From: Paraphysoderma sedebokerense
Lineage: Eukaryota; Blastocladiomycota; Physodermatomycetes; Physodermatales; Physodermataceae
NCBI GenBank assembly: GCA_025602915.1
Contig: JAHLJZ010000009.1
Coordinates: forward strand, 372,001-436,000
DNA length: 64,000 nt
Direction: 5' to 3'
Below are positions 1-11,700 of the stretch, piece after piece. Numbering within the stretch: position 1 is the stretch's first letter; the number at the start of each line of letters is the position of its first letter. The notes under the pieces were generated by a model that had not been told where the DNA came from, made no database searches, and saw only the letters and a list, made by a program, of their open reading frames with translations. The translations under genes were made by a program, and so were the position numbers.

Positions 1-1096
1 GAACTGAAGGTTTCTCCAATCTCGGATAGAATTGCACGTATCCGTATCCTTGGCTTTGGTGACACATTGTATATCGGCAGAATATCTGACGGGGGTGGAG
101 TCGTCGGGAGCGAAGAAGTCGATTCCGCGGAAATCTGCACCGTAATGATATATGATTTGGATTGGAGACAACGGTGAAAACAAAACAATCATACTTTTAG
201 TATCGGAGACTTGAATGACCCCGAATGGATGAGAAGGAAACTTACTTTGTCAGCTAAGCAATCATAAACCCATGACCGTTCTTTCAACACCCGTTGCAAC
301 GCATGGAAAAGATTCTACAGAAATAACTATTGTCAGTGTCTCTGTCATCACAAATGCTCAACAAGGATAAACCCAAGGAGCAACTGACCTGCCCGACGCC
401 ATTCAAATGAACTAACACGACTTCGCCATCTTCGTTTCTTCTGTCTTTTGACCGTCGCGGAGAATGACTCGTTCCAGCATCATTGAATGAAGAAGTTGAA
501 TCCAAAGTTGATTGAGTAATCGAAGATGCAGTGGATGAAGGAGGTGGACCAGGAAGGAAGCAGTAAACAATAAGGTCGTGTTCATTCTCTTGGGTATCTT
601 TGATTCCAGCGCCGGAATCAACATTGTAAAACGGTGTATTCTTTTGTGCATCATTCAATTCGAATAAACTAATCTCCGGCCATATGAAAGGTGTCTCTTT
701 GTTTTCTCGAAATTGAAATATGATTTCTTCCTTCTTGATTCCAGATTCGTCGTTTCGACTGATTCGGACGCTCGAATCCTCAATCATTTTGGATGAGGCA
801 GTTGAAAGATCAACGCTCCAGAATTTTGTTCCTGAGAATATATGTGGCCCAATTGTGACATCTGCTTCCCCTAAATAAGTCGTCTTGATCTGGTGATTCG
901 GCGAGTCTCTGTTTGTACCAATACTTTCCGGGCCGGTTATATTAGACTGATGGGGAGCAGAGGGATGTGCGAGAGTGGAAGGAGAAACTGATGACTTTTG
1001 AAAGTTTGCCGTTAACCACAATTGCCGAGATTGGAATAAGGAGGAGATAAGAGTTGAATTTATTCGTGTTGACGGTTGAGTCGAGGGTGCGGCCAT
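1..1096 (-). CDS. Unidentified protein, N-terminal part (runs off the window start)
   Basis: Exons read on the minus strand: 389-1096, 246-314 and 134 to the window edge; the phases agree (708 and 69 nt, all phase 0) and each join has GT-AG. The start is the ATG at 1096, the first ATG in a long open frame. The visible 300 or so residues show a Ser/Thr-rich leader, a segment with alternating hydrophobic strands (about 75-180), a low-complexity Ser/Pro patch, then a helical stretch ending NLFHALQRVLKERSWVYDC and a Pro-rich continuation. No signal peptide or membrane helix is obvious. I do not recognise the family. It lies downstream of, and on the same strand as, the J-protein gene. Confidence 0.6.
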
Positions 1097-1480
1097 TGTA
1101 AGGAGTTGCGAGGGCGATGGATGGCTCGATGACAGAGAGTGGAGAAAGCAAAGGATTAGAATGCTACGTTTTTATTTGCATCGTTGTGTTCTGCGATGAG
1201 TTGTAATGTGGGTCGACAAGGAAGGGAACTCTGACACTTTCAGTTAAGTTCAGAGTTCACAACTTTTCGCGAGTATCAAAGAATAACAAGGAAGGTCCCT
1301 GATGTATTATTATAAGTGGATATCATTTACAAATACGACTACTTTTTAACTCCCAATATACAAGGATTCACAAAGCTGGTTTTTTCTACGATCACGACCA
1401 AATCTATTCTACAAGAACTATTATCGTCAATACCCATTTGCTCAACAACTTCAGCACGATCAACCTCGACGGCTCATTCA
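1097..1480. other. Intergenic, same-strand spacer
   Basis: Holds the 3' flank of the J-protein gene and the 5' flank of the preceding minus-strand gene. AT-rich; no further gene or repeat seen. Confidence 0.6.
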
Positions 1481-2963
1481 CTACCATCTAAACCCAACCA
1501 TCTTTCCCATCACCCATCCAACACCCCCCTCGCCCATCTCAACCATCGCCACCATTTTTTTAAGCATAATGACAGCAACGCTATTCAGTAATTCATTCCT
1601 CATCGTCTCGTTGATTATCAGTGGTATTTCTAACAAAGTTTTCAGGAGTTGAAAAGAGAATCTAGCTCGACCGAGAACATTAAAGTAAGACAGAGACAAA
1701 AGTTCGACATGCAGATCGTGAATTCTGTATAGGGATGGCTGGGCAGCATGAAAACAGGATTTGGCGACTGATTTAATTTTTTGGAGAACAGAACAATCGG
1801 TAAGAACAGGGAACCAGACAGGCAAAAGAATAAGAGTAAAAGCTATCATCTGAAGAAAACGAAACGAACCAATCATTTTATCTCGTAACCCTTCTAAAAA
1901 CTGTCTGGCATTTTCTCTTTCAATGGTGACGGCAGGATTATGATCGCAGACAAAGTCGACTACATTTAATAGATTTTCAAAATTCCCATCCATAAATTCA
2001 AGGTATAACTGTCGTCATGCAATCAATTTAAATATAATATTTTCAGTTTAAGATTATCAGCGTCCATGTCACCATTTTACGAAAGGATGAACCGAATAAA
2101 AACTTACATGAACTAAAACTTCTTTGAATGTCTCGGTGCCCCGTCCATCTACTCTTTCACCACAAAGATCATATTGTCTTCTCGATGATGTCGATTTTAA
2201 GGTTTCATATGCGGTTGACAGTTCTAATTAATTTCAAAGTTAACGCCTCGATATCTAACATTTTTAGCTGCTAAAAGACGAATGAACGTACTTTGAAATG
2301 CTTCTGTAGCAAGAGGATTGTTGGGGTGCTTATCAGGATGGCATTGACGAGACCTCTGTATAGGTGACGAAAAGAAAAAGGTAAAAGTAAGTCTACCCGA
2401 TTCACAAACGAAACTCTCCATCAAATATAAAAGTGTACACAAAGTCTAACAAGGTGATCTGATCAAATGCAATGATCAAGGCGGCATAAAACTGATTAAC
2501 ATTTCTCCAGACAGGACCAGTCTTGTTAAACAATGATGTATCTGTTGTTGAGCTTAATGTTGCCACGAACAAGCTCACAGTCGAAGTGAGCCGATGTTCT
2601 CCTTCCACTTCCAAATCCCTGCCACAGCATTAATTTCTTTATTGTCTAATGCCCTACGTTCGGTCTGCTTTCCCCAAGAAAGTTTTATGGTAGTCTCTAG
2701 TTCGAGATACTTACCATTAAATATGCACGCCTCAATTCATCACCTTCGACATTTCTCGATACACCTAATATTTTGTACAGATTATTCTCTCTTATTATTT
2801 CTTTGATGAGTCTGCAATCTCCCTTTTTAGGAGGAGAATGAAAATTCGAAGTGGCATTTGAATTTGTGGTTGATGATGAGGATAAATTGGACGACGACTG
2901 GGGGTTGCGGAAGGAATCTGTTCGAAGGTTGGGTAGTGAGGAGTATGAGCGCAGGACAGGCAT
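1481..2963 (-). CDS. Type III J-domain protein, probably membrane-anchored
   Basis: Four exons: 2715-2963, 2292-2355, 2108-2223, 1481-2008 (957 nt, 318 aa, all phases consistent). A Ser/Asn-rich leader is followed by a J domain at about residues 55-120: YKILGVSR starts helix I, the HPD motif lies in exon 2 (CHPDKHP), and helix III reads KLSTAYETL. The J domain would stimulate the ATPase of an Hsp70. There is no Gly/Phe linker or zinc domain, so it is a type III J-protein. A hydrophobic stretch at about residues 193-215 (FTLILLPVWFPVL core) suggests a membrane anchor, so it may recruit Hsp70 to a membrane; that is inference. Intron 1 (340 bp) is long for this window. Upstream lie two CACGTG sites. 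Confidence 0.85.
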
Positions 2964-3375
2964 TTTCCTAGCAGGGAATGTGAGAGGATATTCGCAGCGT
3001 TTGCAGGGTATTTTTATATCTTGGATATTCTCTTTTCAGGTGTGAGAACATTTTCAAGAGGGAACGCCCTGTCACTCCCGCCACGTGGCTACTCCGGCGC
3101 ATCCCACTACGCGTTCCGCCCGGGTCACGTGCTACTCGGGGACCGGATAACCCGGGACGGAAGGATCGGCCAGCTCAGCCTTATCGTGCCGGCCAAGCAG
3201 TGAAATTTAACGATACAAGGAAAGAGGGAATGGAATTTCAACGATAACAGAGAGCAAGCACAGCACAGCACAGCACGGCTGGGTCATCCTTCTCCGCTTT
3301 CAACCATTAGTTTACATCAAACTCATGTTTAAGCAACATTTCTAACCCAACCGTCCCTGATTTCAACATTGGGAA
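2964..3375. promoter_or_regulatory. GC-rich promoter island with two CACGTG boxes
   Basis: Bases about 3060-3205 are clearly GC-rich (CCCGCC, CGGCGC, CCCGGG words) within AT-rich flanks and hold CACGTG at 3082-3087 and 3126-3131. A short CAGCA-type tandem run lies at about 3250-3277. The position just upstream of the J-protein ATG at 2963 suggests its promoter. An open frame on the plus strand (3021-3203) has no recognisable product and I did not call it. Confidence 0.45.
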
Positions 3376-3817
3376 TCACACTGGAAATGGCATACTGAAA
3401 ATTGTTGGTAGAAATTCGATTATGACATCAGTTGATATCTTATCAGCAACTTGTATGGCGGGATCGTCCACCAGCATTAGCAGATTGGCGCTCGGCTGAC
3501 TCCTCAAGTTGAATTCCTCAATTTCAAATTCCCAACATGTACGGAGAGCCGTCTCCTCGATCGATTGAGAGCTCACAGCTTTTTGATTGCATGTATCATG
3601 CGACTCATATAGAGATTCAAGGCACTTCCGAGTTTGAAACGAAAACGAAATGACGTACAACCCTTTTATTCTCTAACCGCCACAATAAAAAGAAGCAATA
3701 TGATTTTGAGTCCGTGATTAATGAAGCTGGAAGTGTCCGTTCGTAACCAAAAGAATTAAAATTCATAAATTTGTGCCTATATATCTGACAGGTATGGGAT
3801 ATGGCTCCACTCTTCAT
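3376..3817 (-). CDS. Doubtful small gene, no recognised product
   Basis: Two overlapping open frames on the minus strand (3617-3817 and 3376-3660) would need a join that I could not place with a convincing GT-AG pair. The second frame, acidic and with LLMLVDDPAIQVADKI near its end, looks protein-like. A start at ATG 3817 is possible. It lies just downstream of QCR10, so it may equally be non-coding 3' sequence. Nothing in it matches a family I know. Confidence 0.2.
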
Positions 3818-4007
3818 TATCGTCGTACTCGTCTATCTAGTCATGACCACGAAACTGCAATAGTAATTTGATCCCTGCAAATGTGAGAAGCATCAGTCAA
3901 CATCATGTCTTTCCTTTTTTCACTGCATCTATCTCTCTTCCTTTCATAAGCTGCTTCTCACTTACCCATTCAGCTTTTCTCCCATAATATTACGCACAAT
4001 TTCCGCT

Positions 4008-4446
4008 TTATTGCTCTGCTTCTGCTTCTTCCAATTGCTTTCTCCAATGTGCACCCACAACAGGTAAATTGGCGAAAACGTCTCTTCGGATCATAGGAAT
4101 TCTTTCGGCGAAATATAATACACCGAAGAGTCCAGCTCCACCCCAAAGTGCGAGTGTCGGGGCCCTATTTAATTGAATTAGAATGGTGATGGAAAAGTTT
4201 AGACGACAGTAAGGGATGAGCGACAGAGACAAGGAAGAAGCGAAGTCAGCAATAATATGGAGAACGATAATAGAAGATGGATAATTAGCGTAAATTCAGC
4301 ATAAAGCTTCCAGAAGAACAACAAGGAAACACAAAATGAACACAAGACATGGATAAAAATGAATAAACTACAGATACGCACCAACCAGCGATTCTATGAA
4401 TACCAAAACCACCAATAGTTGTCGCGGGTTTGACGTTTGGGCGCAT
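4008..4446 (-). CDS. QCR10: Cytochrome bc1 complex subunit 10 (QCR10-like)
   Basis: Two exons, 4382-4446 and 4008-4164, joined at TTG|GTGCGT and AATAG|GGCC, give 73 aa. The protein has one membrane helix around residues 23-45, preceded by the pattern RIAGWAPTLALWGGA, which matches the yeast Qcr10 segment around its LMLWGGA core. QCR10 is a small supernumerary subunit of ubiquinol-cytochrome c reductase in the mitochondrial inner membrane, packed against the Rieske/cytochrome c1 region. Its length is usual for the family. A TCACGTG box lies about 91 bp upstream of the ATG, a plausible CBF1-like site; yeast CBF1 binds several respiratory gene promoters. Confidence 0.85.
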
Positions 4447-4536
4447 GATGTCTTTCTTCTTGTATCGATGTACAAATTAATATGACGGTTGTAGGAATGT
4501 GATGAATTGGCAAGTTTGAACTTTTCATCACTCAGT

Positions 4537-4542
4537 CACGTG
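4537..4542. promoter_or_regulatory. CACGTG box upstream of QCR10
   Basis: GTCACGTGT, 91 bp before the QCR10 ATG. It fits the CBF1/USF core RTCACGTG. No functional data can be read from sequence alone. Confidence 0.45.
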
Positions 4543-4647
4543 TAAGTTGTCCCGAAAACAAAACGATTGCGCGATATGGCTTGTGGAACGCGATATTCAC
4601 TCTGCGTCGCAACAGGCATTACAACTGAACAGTTGATAAAGTTTATT

Positions 4648-5005
4648 ATGTTCGGTATCATCGTAAGAAATAAATAGGTTGGAGCCCTATTTGCTTTCCC
4701 AATCCTTTATCCGTTGATCCTTGTCAACTCTATATCATCTCTTCCAGCCATTCGCTACTATGACTTGGTCCCTACGTTGGGTCCGAATGCTGCTTTCGGA
4801 GCCACAAATCCTCTCGCTTGCACAATGGATTTTGGTTCAGGCATCATTGCGAAGATTTCATGTGGTGTCGGTACGTATTCATAATATACTAGTGTAAGAA
4901 AAAGCTGGTGTCAGTCTTCGCGTTTCACCAGTGTTGGATGGACGTGAAACAAGACATGAGAGCAGTAACGATGACCCCAGAAAAACATTAAAAAAAATCA
5001 TGTGA
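4648..5005 (+). CDS. Small orphan protein, 67 aa
   Basis: Three exons fit with consistent phase: 4648-4654 (ATG TTC G), 4748-4870 and 4932-5005, stop TGA. The first coding exon is only 7 nt, with donor G|GTATCA. The protein begins MFAIRYYDLVPTLGPNAAF, has a Gly-rich hydrophobic middle and a charged tail ending KTLKKIM. I do not recognise it. The middle frame is open and more protein-like than the other two frames, but the gene rests on that alone. It shares an upstream region with QCR10 on the opposite strand and converges on the BROX-like gene. Confidence 0.4.
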
Positions 5006-5135
5006 AGGTAAAGAACAGATGCTTACTTGTATCATTTGTTTTTGAGTATCTACCGAGTGCATGAAGATCAGAAGTCAACGTCATATTACAAGCAGAAGAG
5101 GCGAAGTTCAAACGTCGGAAGAAGAAACTGATACT

Positions 5136-6644
5136 TCACTGTGCTAATAATTTTTCAATCTCAGGCAGCTCATTCTTAACTGCGACTTCGATAAATTTAC
5201 TGTCTGAATTTTTAATACTGTTGAGTTTATCTCTAGAATCTTTGAGAAACGCGACCGAGAGACCGAATTTGCTGTTCAGTTGGTGGTTAGCATGATTCAT
5301 CACTACCAAGGGGAGAAAGCTCAAATTCCTCAGATAAAGACAGCCGATTTGTGATAACTGACAAAGAGATAGGATAGAGAGGAGACCAAAAAAAAAAAGG
5401 GGCAATGAATTGTGTTGATCTTACTTTTCCCTAAATGCTTCCATCCCAAGCAGCTTTTTCGCAATGCTTAAGGTCAAAATACTCTTATCTCTCACGTAAC
5501 CTCTGAAATTTTCGCTTATATCATTATAATCGAATTTCATGCTTTGTAAGGAACTATTAGCCGATTCAAATTTCTGAGTTACATCCACAAGTAACTTGAC
5601 TAGCAGTAATGGAGATTTTGGGGGTGACTTGATCAGAGCTTTATATATTGCAAGAAGCTGCGCATCGGCGAGGGATATTCTATCGTATAAAGGCATGAAA
5701 TCAGTTATGAGTGAAAATCGTGAAACTGGCAGAGACGCCGGAGAGGATTGCCAAGAAAGATCAATAACTACAATGATAGAGCCTTGACCGCTTCTTTCAA
5801 AATCTCTGGTGGTCTTTCAGCCGGCAGATTTACTAGCTTAGATGAAACGTTAGAATGGATGTGATCATACACGCCGGCGGCACGGAGTAGGTAGTCTGCC
5901 GCTTGGGGAAATTTCGTGTCTACGTCATCTTTGTGACATTTTTGTACGCTTTGAGCTGCTGTATTGTTGAGAGCAAATCCATATATCTATGTGCAGTAGA
6001 ACAATTAGTAAAAATGATTAAGAATCGTGATTGAAGTCTCCTGCGATTCGTGGACGACAAGATATGAGATTGTGACTTAATAGAGCTTACCAATAAGACA
6101 TAGCATAATTCAAAGTCCAGCATCGACATTGTTATATTTGGCTTTATCTTGCCTTTTGATAACGAAGATTTCCATGTAAACTCTTAATTTAGGTTAGAAA
6201 TCGGTCAGTGAAGTCTCTCACAATAATTTAGTTGTCATAATAGTCGTAATACCCAGTGGTACTTGCAAGCACGATTTGGCCTCCTCGTTATTCAAAGTCT
6301 CTATTAAGCCCAATAAATGCGGTAGGTAGTCTTCAATTGCCTTCGGGTCCGTAGAATGCAGAAGGAATTTAAAATCGCGTTGGAAAGATCAAAGGTATGG
6401 AAATTAATTGACTAAATTCGGTCGACTTAGTCCAAATGAGAAGCATAAGATAAGATACCCTGAATAAATCAACATGTGCTTCTGGGTGATCCTTGAGAAT
6501 CAGCCGTATCTTGTCTCTAGACGAAGAAAGGGAACCGATATTTTGCGAGGAGACGACAGGCGAAGGAGCGAGGAACTGTGCGAAGGAGATGGCGAGGGTT
6601 GACGAGGGAGAGAATGAGTAGAGGACAGGGAATGGTTGTGCCAT
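5136..6644 (-). CDS. BRO1-domain protein, BROX-like
   Basis: Six exons: 6459-6644, 6263-6340, 6091-6180, 5772-5986, 5425-5679, 5136-5271 (960 nt, 319 aa, phases agree). The order of segments matches human BROX: a start strand, SSRDKIRLIL, the FTWKSSL region, paired helices YLLRAAGVYDHI, the ADAQLLAIYKALI segment (BROX: AEAQEVTIARAI) and KFGLSVAFLKDSRDKL near the end. BRO1 domains are curved helical scaffolds that bind the C-terminal helix of ESCRT-III (CHMP4/Snf7). The protein is almost only BRO1 domain and has no CAAX box, unlike human BROX. The exon 1/2 join (acceptor CCGAAG) is the least certain. A second BRO1 gene, ALIX, lies at 24.6-28.4 kb. Confidence 0.75.
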
Positions 6645-6850
6645 TTGAGTAGATGAAGGAACACAGAAGTTTTAATTTAGTGTTGAGCGGAATTCGCTAT
6701 CAGTTGCGGACCGTGGCAGTTCGTGCGGTTGCAGTAAGCAAGGCGACCCGTACTTCGGGCGGAATGAGGGAACACACATCCCTCGCTCAGAACAACCGCT
6801 CTGATAATACTGTCTTCGTCTGCCTCTCTCCGAATATCCACAGCGCCATT

Positions 6851-8031
6851 ATGTCACAGCCTCAAGTCATAGTCAACCCAAGAGGCATCCCAAAAGCACC
6901 CTTCGTCGTATGTAGTCCGATCTCCCCGGCCCTTTTGTTTATTTGCGTCTTGCCGATTCCCAATCCACTCCTTCCATTATACTCACGCAAATTCCATGAC
7001 TAGGAAAATGTTGAGAAATTTCTGAAAGGAGAATCACCGGAGATTACTCTGAAAAAGTTTCAAGAGACAATAAGGTAACCTTGATAGTTGTCAAAGCTCT
7101 GGTGATCTCTAATTCTCTCCTGATTATCGTGTCAGATTTGGGGAAGCTAGATGTCAAAAGAGTTATTATTAACCCAATGGCAATTCTACATACGAATCAT
7201 TCGTCTTTTGTTCAATCTTGCCAAACAGTAAATACAAATTCATGGAAGCTTCGCTTGCAAACCGCAAGAAATCGTTGGACTCAAAGATACCAGAGATTCG
7301 TAAAACATTGAAAATGGTGGACTTTCTGATGACTCGTAAGGTATGTCCCATGTCCTTTATTATTTTCCGTTATATTTATGTCATGATTCACCAAACTTTC
7401 TTTCAGGATTCCGAAGAACCGGTTGAAACTCAATATGAACTGAATGACACGCTCTACGCTACCGCTAATATCAAGTATACTCCGGATGTGTATTTGTGGC
7501 TTGGGGTAATTTTCAAATTCATATATCTGCATCTTTTTTTGCAGACTCTAATCCATGGCTCATCTTGTTTCCACCACGATTTTCAACATAGGCGAATGTA
7601 ATGGTTGAATATCCTATCGAAGAGGCCAAGGAATTGTTAACGAAGAAGGTAAATCAAGCAGATTTGAAGTACGAACAAACAGAAGAAGATTTGGAGTTTT
7701 TGCGAGAACAAATAACGACTATGGAAGTCAGTATCCTTTCGCCGTCGTATTCGGCTATTTTTACATATTTTCCTTTTCTTCTATCACGGTGATTTCTTGG
7801 TTCTGTCTATGCCTCTGGTAGAATCGCTCCAAAGTAGGATCAGACGAAATGTATTCGTCCAGCTTACTGATTCAAATCTACGTGGCAATCCGCTAAATTG
7901 CAGAATCGTTGTTCTTGATTTCCTTAACTACACCTCTCTTTTCACCAGATATTGCGCGTGTTTACAACTATGATGTGAAATTACGAAAGGAAATAGCGGC
8001 CAAAAAAGGATCTGATATAGGATCAAAGTAA
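6851..8031 (+). CDS. PAC10: Prefoldin subunit 3 (VBP1/PAC10)
   Basis: Six exons: 6851-6907, 7004-7074, 7229-7340, 7407-7505, 7592-7730, 7949-8031 (561 nt, 186 aa). It aligns along its length with human VBP1: KYKFMEASLA, SKIPEIRKTL, a YLWLGANVMVEYPIEEA hairpin, EEDLEFLREQ and NIARVYNYDVK at the end. Prefoldin is a hexameric jellyfish-shaped chaperone that hands unfolded actin and tubulin to the CCT chaperonin in the cytosol; subunit 3 is one of the two alpha-type subunits with long coiled-coil arms. The length is usual for the family. It is divergent from the BROX-like gene, with ATGs 207 bp apart. Confidence 0.93.
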
Positions 8032-8217
8032 AATGTAAATGAAGTCAATTTGAGGAAGGAGATGGTATGAAGTATACAACAAAACTATATTGAGGCAGAG
8101 TCATTGGTGCTTTTAATACCTGGAATCAAATGTTCAATACAAAACTTCATGTGCAGTGTATTGTGAAGTGTACTATCGTTGAAAAATATGGAACATAAAA
8201 AGTCAATCAACTACTGG

Positions 8218-8683
8218 TTACGGAACGACTGATGTGATATGGTGATTATATGAGTATCTGCAGATGAATCTCCAATTCGCCATTTTCCACTGAATACAGC
8301 AAGCTCCGAGCATTTTCGTGGACGTGTCTCCCCACTCCGAGATATATCTGCATTCGTTTTTGCTCAAGAAGGCAGGACCACAATCATTATATAGAAGCGG
8401 GGCACTCTTGAGATGCAGAATATTAGTCATTTGTAGTATTCAATGATTGACCAACAAAATAGAAAACAGCAGCGAAGACCCATCATATTCATCGAGTAAT
8501 TTGAGAAACTCTTCCACGGGGTAATTCTAGAAACAAAATCTGACCGTCCCTTTCAAACTGCCGAGTCTCCACCGTCTTTTTTGCCCTCAATTCTCTACCT
8601 TTCGTAATGAGAATTATTGCATACATAGATTTTTTATCTCTCCCATCGACTGTGTAGAACCCCTCGTTTTCATCGAACGACAT
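8218..8683 (-). CDS. Unidentified small protein, exon joins not settled
   Basis: An ATG at 8683 opens a frame (MSFDENEGFYTVDGRDKKSM) that contains a good donor, AAAG|GTAGAG. Further down, frames reading NYPVEEFLKLLDEYDG and, after an AATGCAG acceptor, YLGVGRHVHENARSLLYSV look coding. I could not join all three in phase. The C-terminal piece is helical and would end near 8230. It is divergent from the CH-kinase gene, whose ATG is 85 bp away. I do not recognise the family. Confidence 0.35.
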
Positions 8684-8767
8684 CCTTGCGCCAGCGAATC
8701 CACTCTCCAGTGTCTAGTGCAAATTTTACACCGTTCATTTTCTGTCTCTCGTATTCTGGCCAACAGA

Positions 8768-11700
8768 ATGTCCAATTATAATATCCCCCCAAACCAGTAC
8801 CATCGCCAACAACAGCCAGTGACTATAAACCCATGGACTTTGTCTGCTGCAAGCCCAAACCAAGACCTTGCGTTAGCCAACAAAATGCAAAATCTTGAGG
8901 AACGCAAGAAAGCAGCAATAGAGTTTATTGAATCGGTTTTGGGCGAAACTTTGAGCGTCAGCAGCACGGGCAGCTCAAATAGCGACGGTGACAAATTCTG
9001 GAAAGCGCTGAAGGATGGAGTTGTGCTATGTCGGTTTGTATTCAATTTAATTTCGTGTCGTGTCTCGAAAATTAACTTGGGCGAAGAAACTGAACGTCAA
9101 GGGAGGTGTAAGGAGGATAGCGGCAATGCAACAAATAGTAAGAAAGAATGATGCGGTCGACGACGTAACTAAGAACGTTATTGGAATTTTAATTACTAAC
9201 TGCATGGTCTTTCTCCTCTGTTTCTTCCCCTCTCCACTCACAAATATTTCAATTCGTCACTGTCGTGTTGGGTTATGGGATTTGGCAATATTAACCTTTG
9301 CATATCAGTTTTATGAACAAATTGCAGCCAGATTCCATTCCCAAAATAAGTCTTAAACCGCTACCCTTCACTCAAGTGCGTATAGTATTTCATTCCTGCA
9401 CCTTAAATTCTCTACCGTTGAGCCTCCTTTTCGTCGCTGAATATTAATCGCGAATGTTTTACTGTACTATATTTTTAATCGGCAATTTCAGATGGAAAAC
9501 ATCAGTAACTTCCTCCAGGCTGCTCAGAAATTTGGAGTCGAAACTGCACATATGTTCCAAACTGTTGATCTGTATGAAGCGAAGGATTTATCTCAGGTAA
9601 TTGCTGCAAAGAAAATTAATCGCTTTTATTCCCTATTTACGCATTAGGCGGGGTGAATTAAGAATAACTTAACTCGATATGGTTTCCAATAGGTCACTAT
9701 CACCCTCCTTGCCATTCAACGAATTCTGAAAGAAGGAAAACCGAAACCACAACCAGTTCAACCCAATTCACATTCACATCCACTCCAAGTTCCAGCAAAC
9801 CCCAGCCGAACTGCAAAAACACCAGGGGCACCATCTGCGCATTCGACAATTCTTCCTAATGACGCCTACAGTACCCACACCCATCAAATGCCTTCTGCAA
9901 ACCAGCACTCACAGGCACACCACACCCAGAATCAAAGACCACAATCTATGGTTCTTCCATCTCAATCTTCAGTTGCTACTCAACGTCAAAACCAGCAGTA
10001 CCGACAGTCCATCGCCGTAGCAGAGGAAATAACGAAAATGTCTCTGTCTGAGCCTACGGCGAGTCATTCGAACAATTTGAAATTACCAACAACGCCGAGC
10101 AATAATTCGGGAAGTTCGGATGCTCAGGAAAAAGATAAAAAATCGCCAGCTTCCGCAACAGGCAATACCCTTGTGCGAATGGAAAATGGCGTTGAAGTAG
10201 CTACTTATGTAAGTGACCTTTCTTTTTTCGTTCGAATAGAAGTCGACTCCAGAAACCTGACTATATTTTCATCGTAGTTAATTGGTAACTGTATTGGGAA
10301 GGGTAATTTTGGAACAGTGTACAAGTAAGTTGATTTCACTTGGGTTGAAATTAGTGGATGTGGGTCCGCTTGGTATTGCTGCTTAAACTTCTTATTCATT
10401 CAAATGAAATATTCTGCCTGCTATTGTAGAGCTATTAATATTGAGACGAACCAAACATTTGCTATAAAGAAAATTCCGTTGGATGCCCGGGCGAAAAAAG
10501 AGGTCGAAAAGTTGAAGGTATTAAATCTTATCTATTAATTTGTATTTCATTTGTGTCTGCCATACCTAAACAATTCTTTTTCTTTTTTATATCTGCCTAA
10601 CGCATATGCCCTTGTTCGTTGACCCTCGCAATTATTCATCTTAAACTAAACAGAAAGAAGTTAAAGTCTTCCAAAAGCTCTCTCATCCGAATATAGTTCA
10701 CTACGAAGGATTCGTTCAAACGGAAGATGACTTCAACATAATCTTAGAATATGTTGAGAATGGGTCATTAGCTCATACCTTGAAGAATTTTGGGCCATTA
10801 CCAGAAAAAATGGTGGTGAACAATGTCATCAAAATATGCGAGGGCTTGGGATATTTGCATGAACACGGGGTTCGTCTTTATTTCTGTTCAACTTGCATCC
10901 TCGATTGACTTGTTGTTGACCATGCTGTGACCGGCTGTTACATAGCTTATGCATCTGGACCTTAAAGCGGCGAACATATTAACCACTAAGAATGGAGAAG
11001 TAAAGCTCTCAGACTTTGGGGTTTCTTTGGCCATTAATGGAAGTTACACGGAGAATGAAAGATTTGTCGGCACGGCTTATTGGAGTATGTTTCTGTTCCT
11101 CTTCCTTCGTTCTATCATTCCCACTTGTTGCATGCTTTATCCCTTTTCACTTAACGTTTTGACTGACTAAATTTTTGGTACAGTGGCTCCTGAAATAATC
11201 GAACTCAGCGGTCCAACCCCTGCATCGGATATATGGTCTCTTGGTTGTACCATTATTGAATTGGTTACCGGGAAACCGCCGTATTCTGAGCTGCTCACTA
11301 TGGCGGCATTGTTCAGAATTGTTGAAGATGATATGCCACCGATTCCTGAGGACTTGAGCAAAGAGTTGAAAGACTTCTTAATGAAATGTTTCAATAAAGA
11401 CCCTTCCAAACGGTGGTCTGCGAAAGGGCTGTTGGAACATGAATGGCTGGAGCCGCATGTCAAGGTGTGTTATTCTTAACGGTTAAGATTAAGTTCGCAT
11501 AGTTCTCACGGTTCTGGTTCTGAATATAATAGCGAATGAAAACTTCGAAAACCAGCTCCAACAATAGCCTCTTGACTAGTACCGCCAATTCGATGATGGC
11601 ATCAAACATATATCAACCAACTGATGAACAACAATTCATTGCAGGTGGAATGGGTATGCAGGTGCCGCAACGTACGGTTGCAAAAGGCATTCCAGCTTCT

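Noticed and set aside
3250-3277. CAGCA tandem run considered as a CRISPR-like or satellite array
   Set aside because: Only about four 5-bp units, no spacers; a plain microsatellite.
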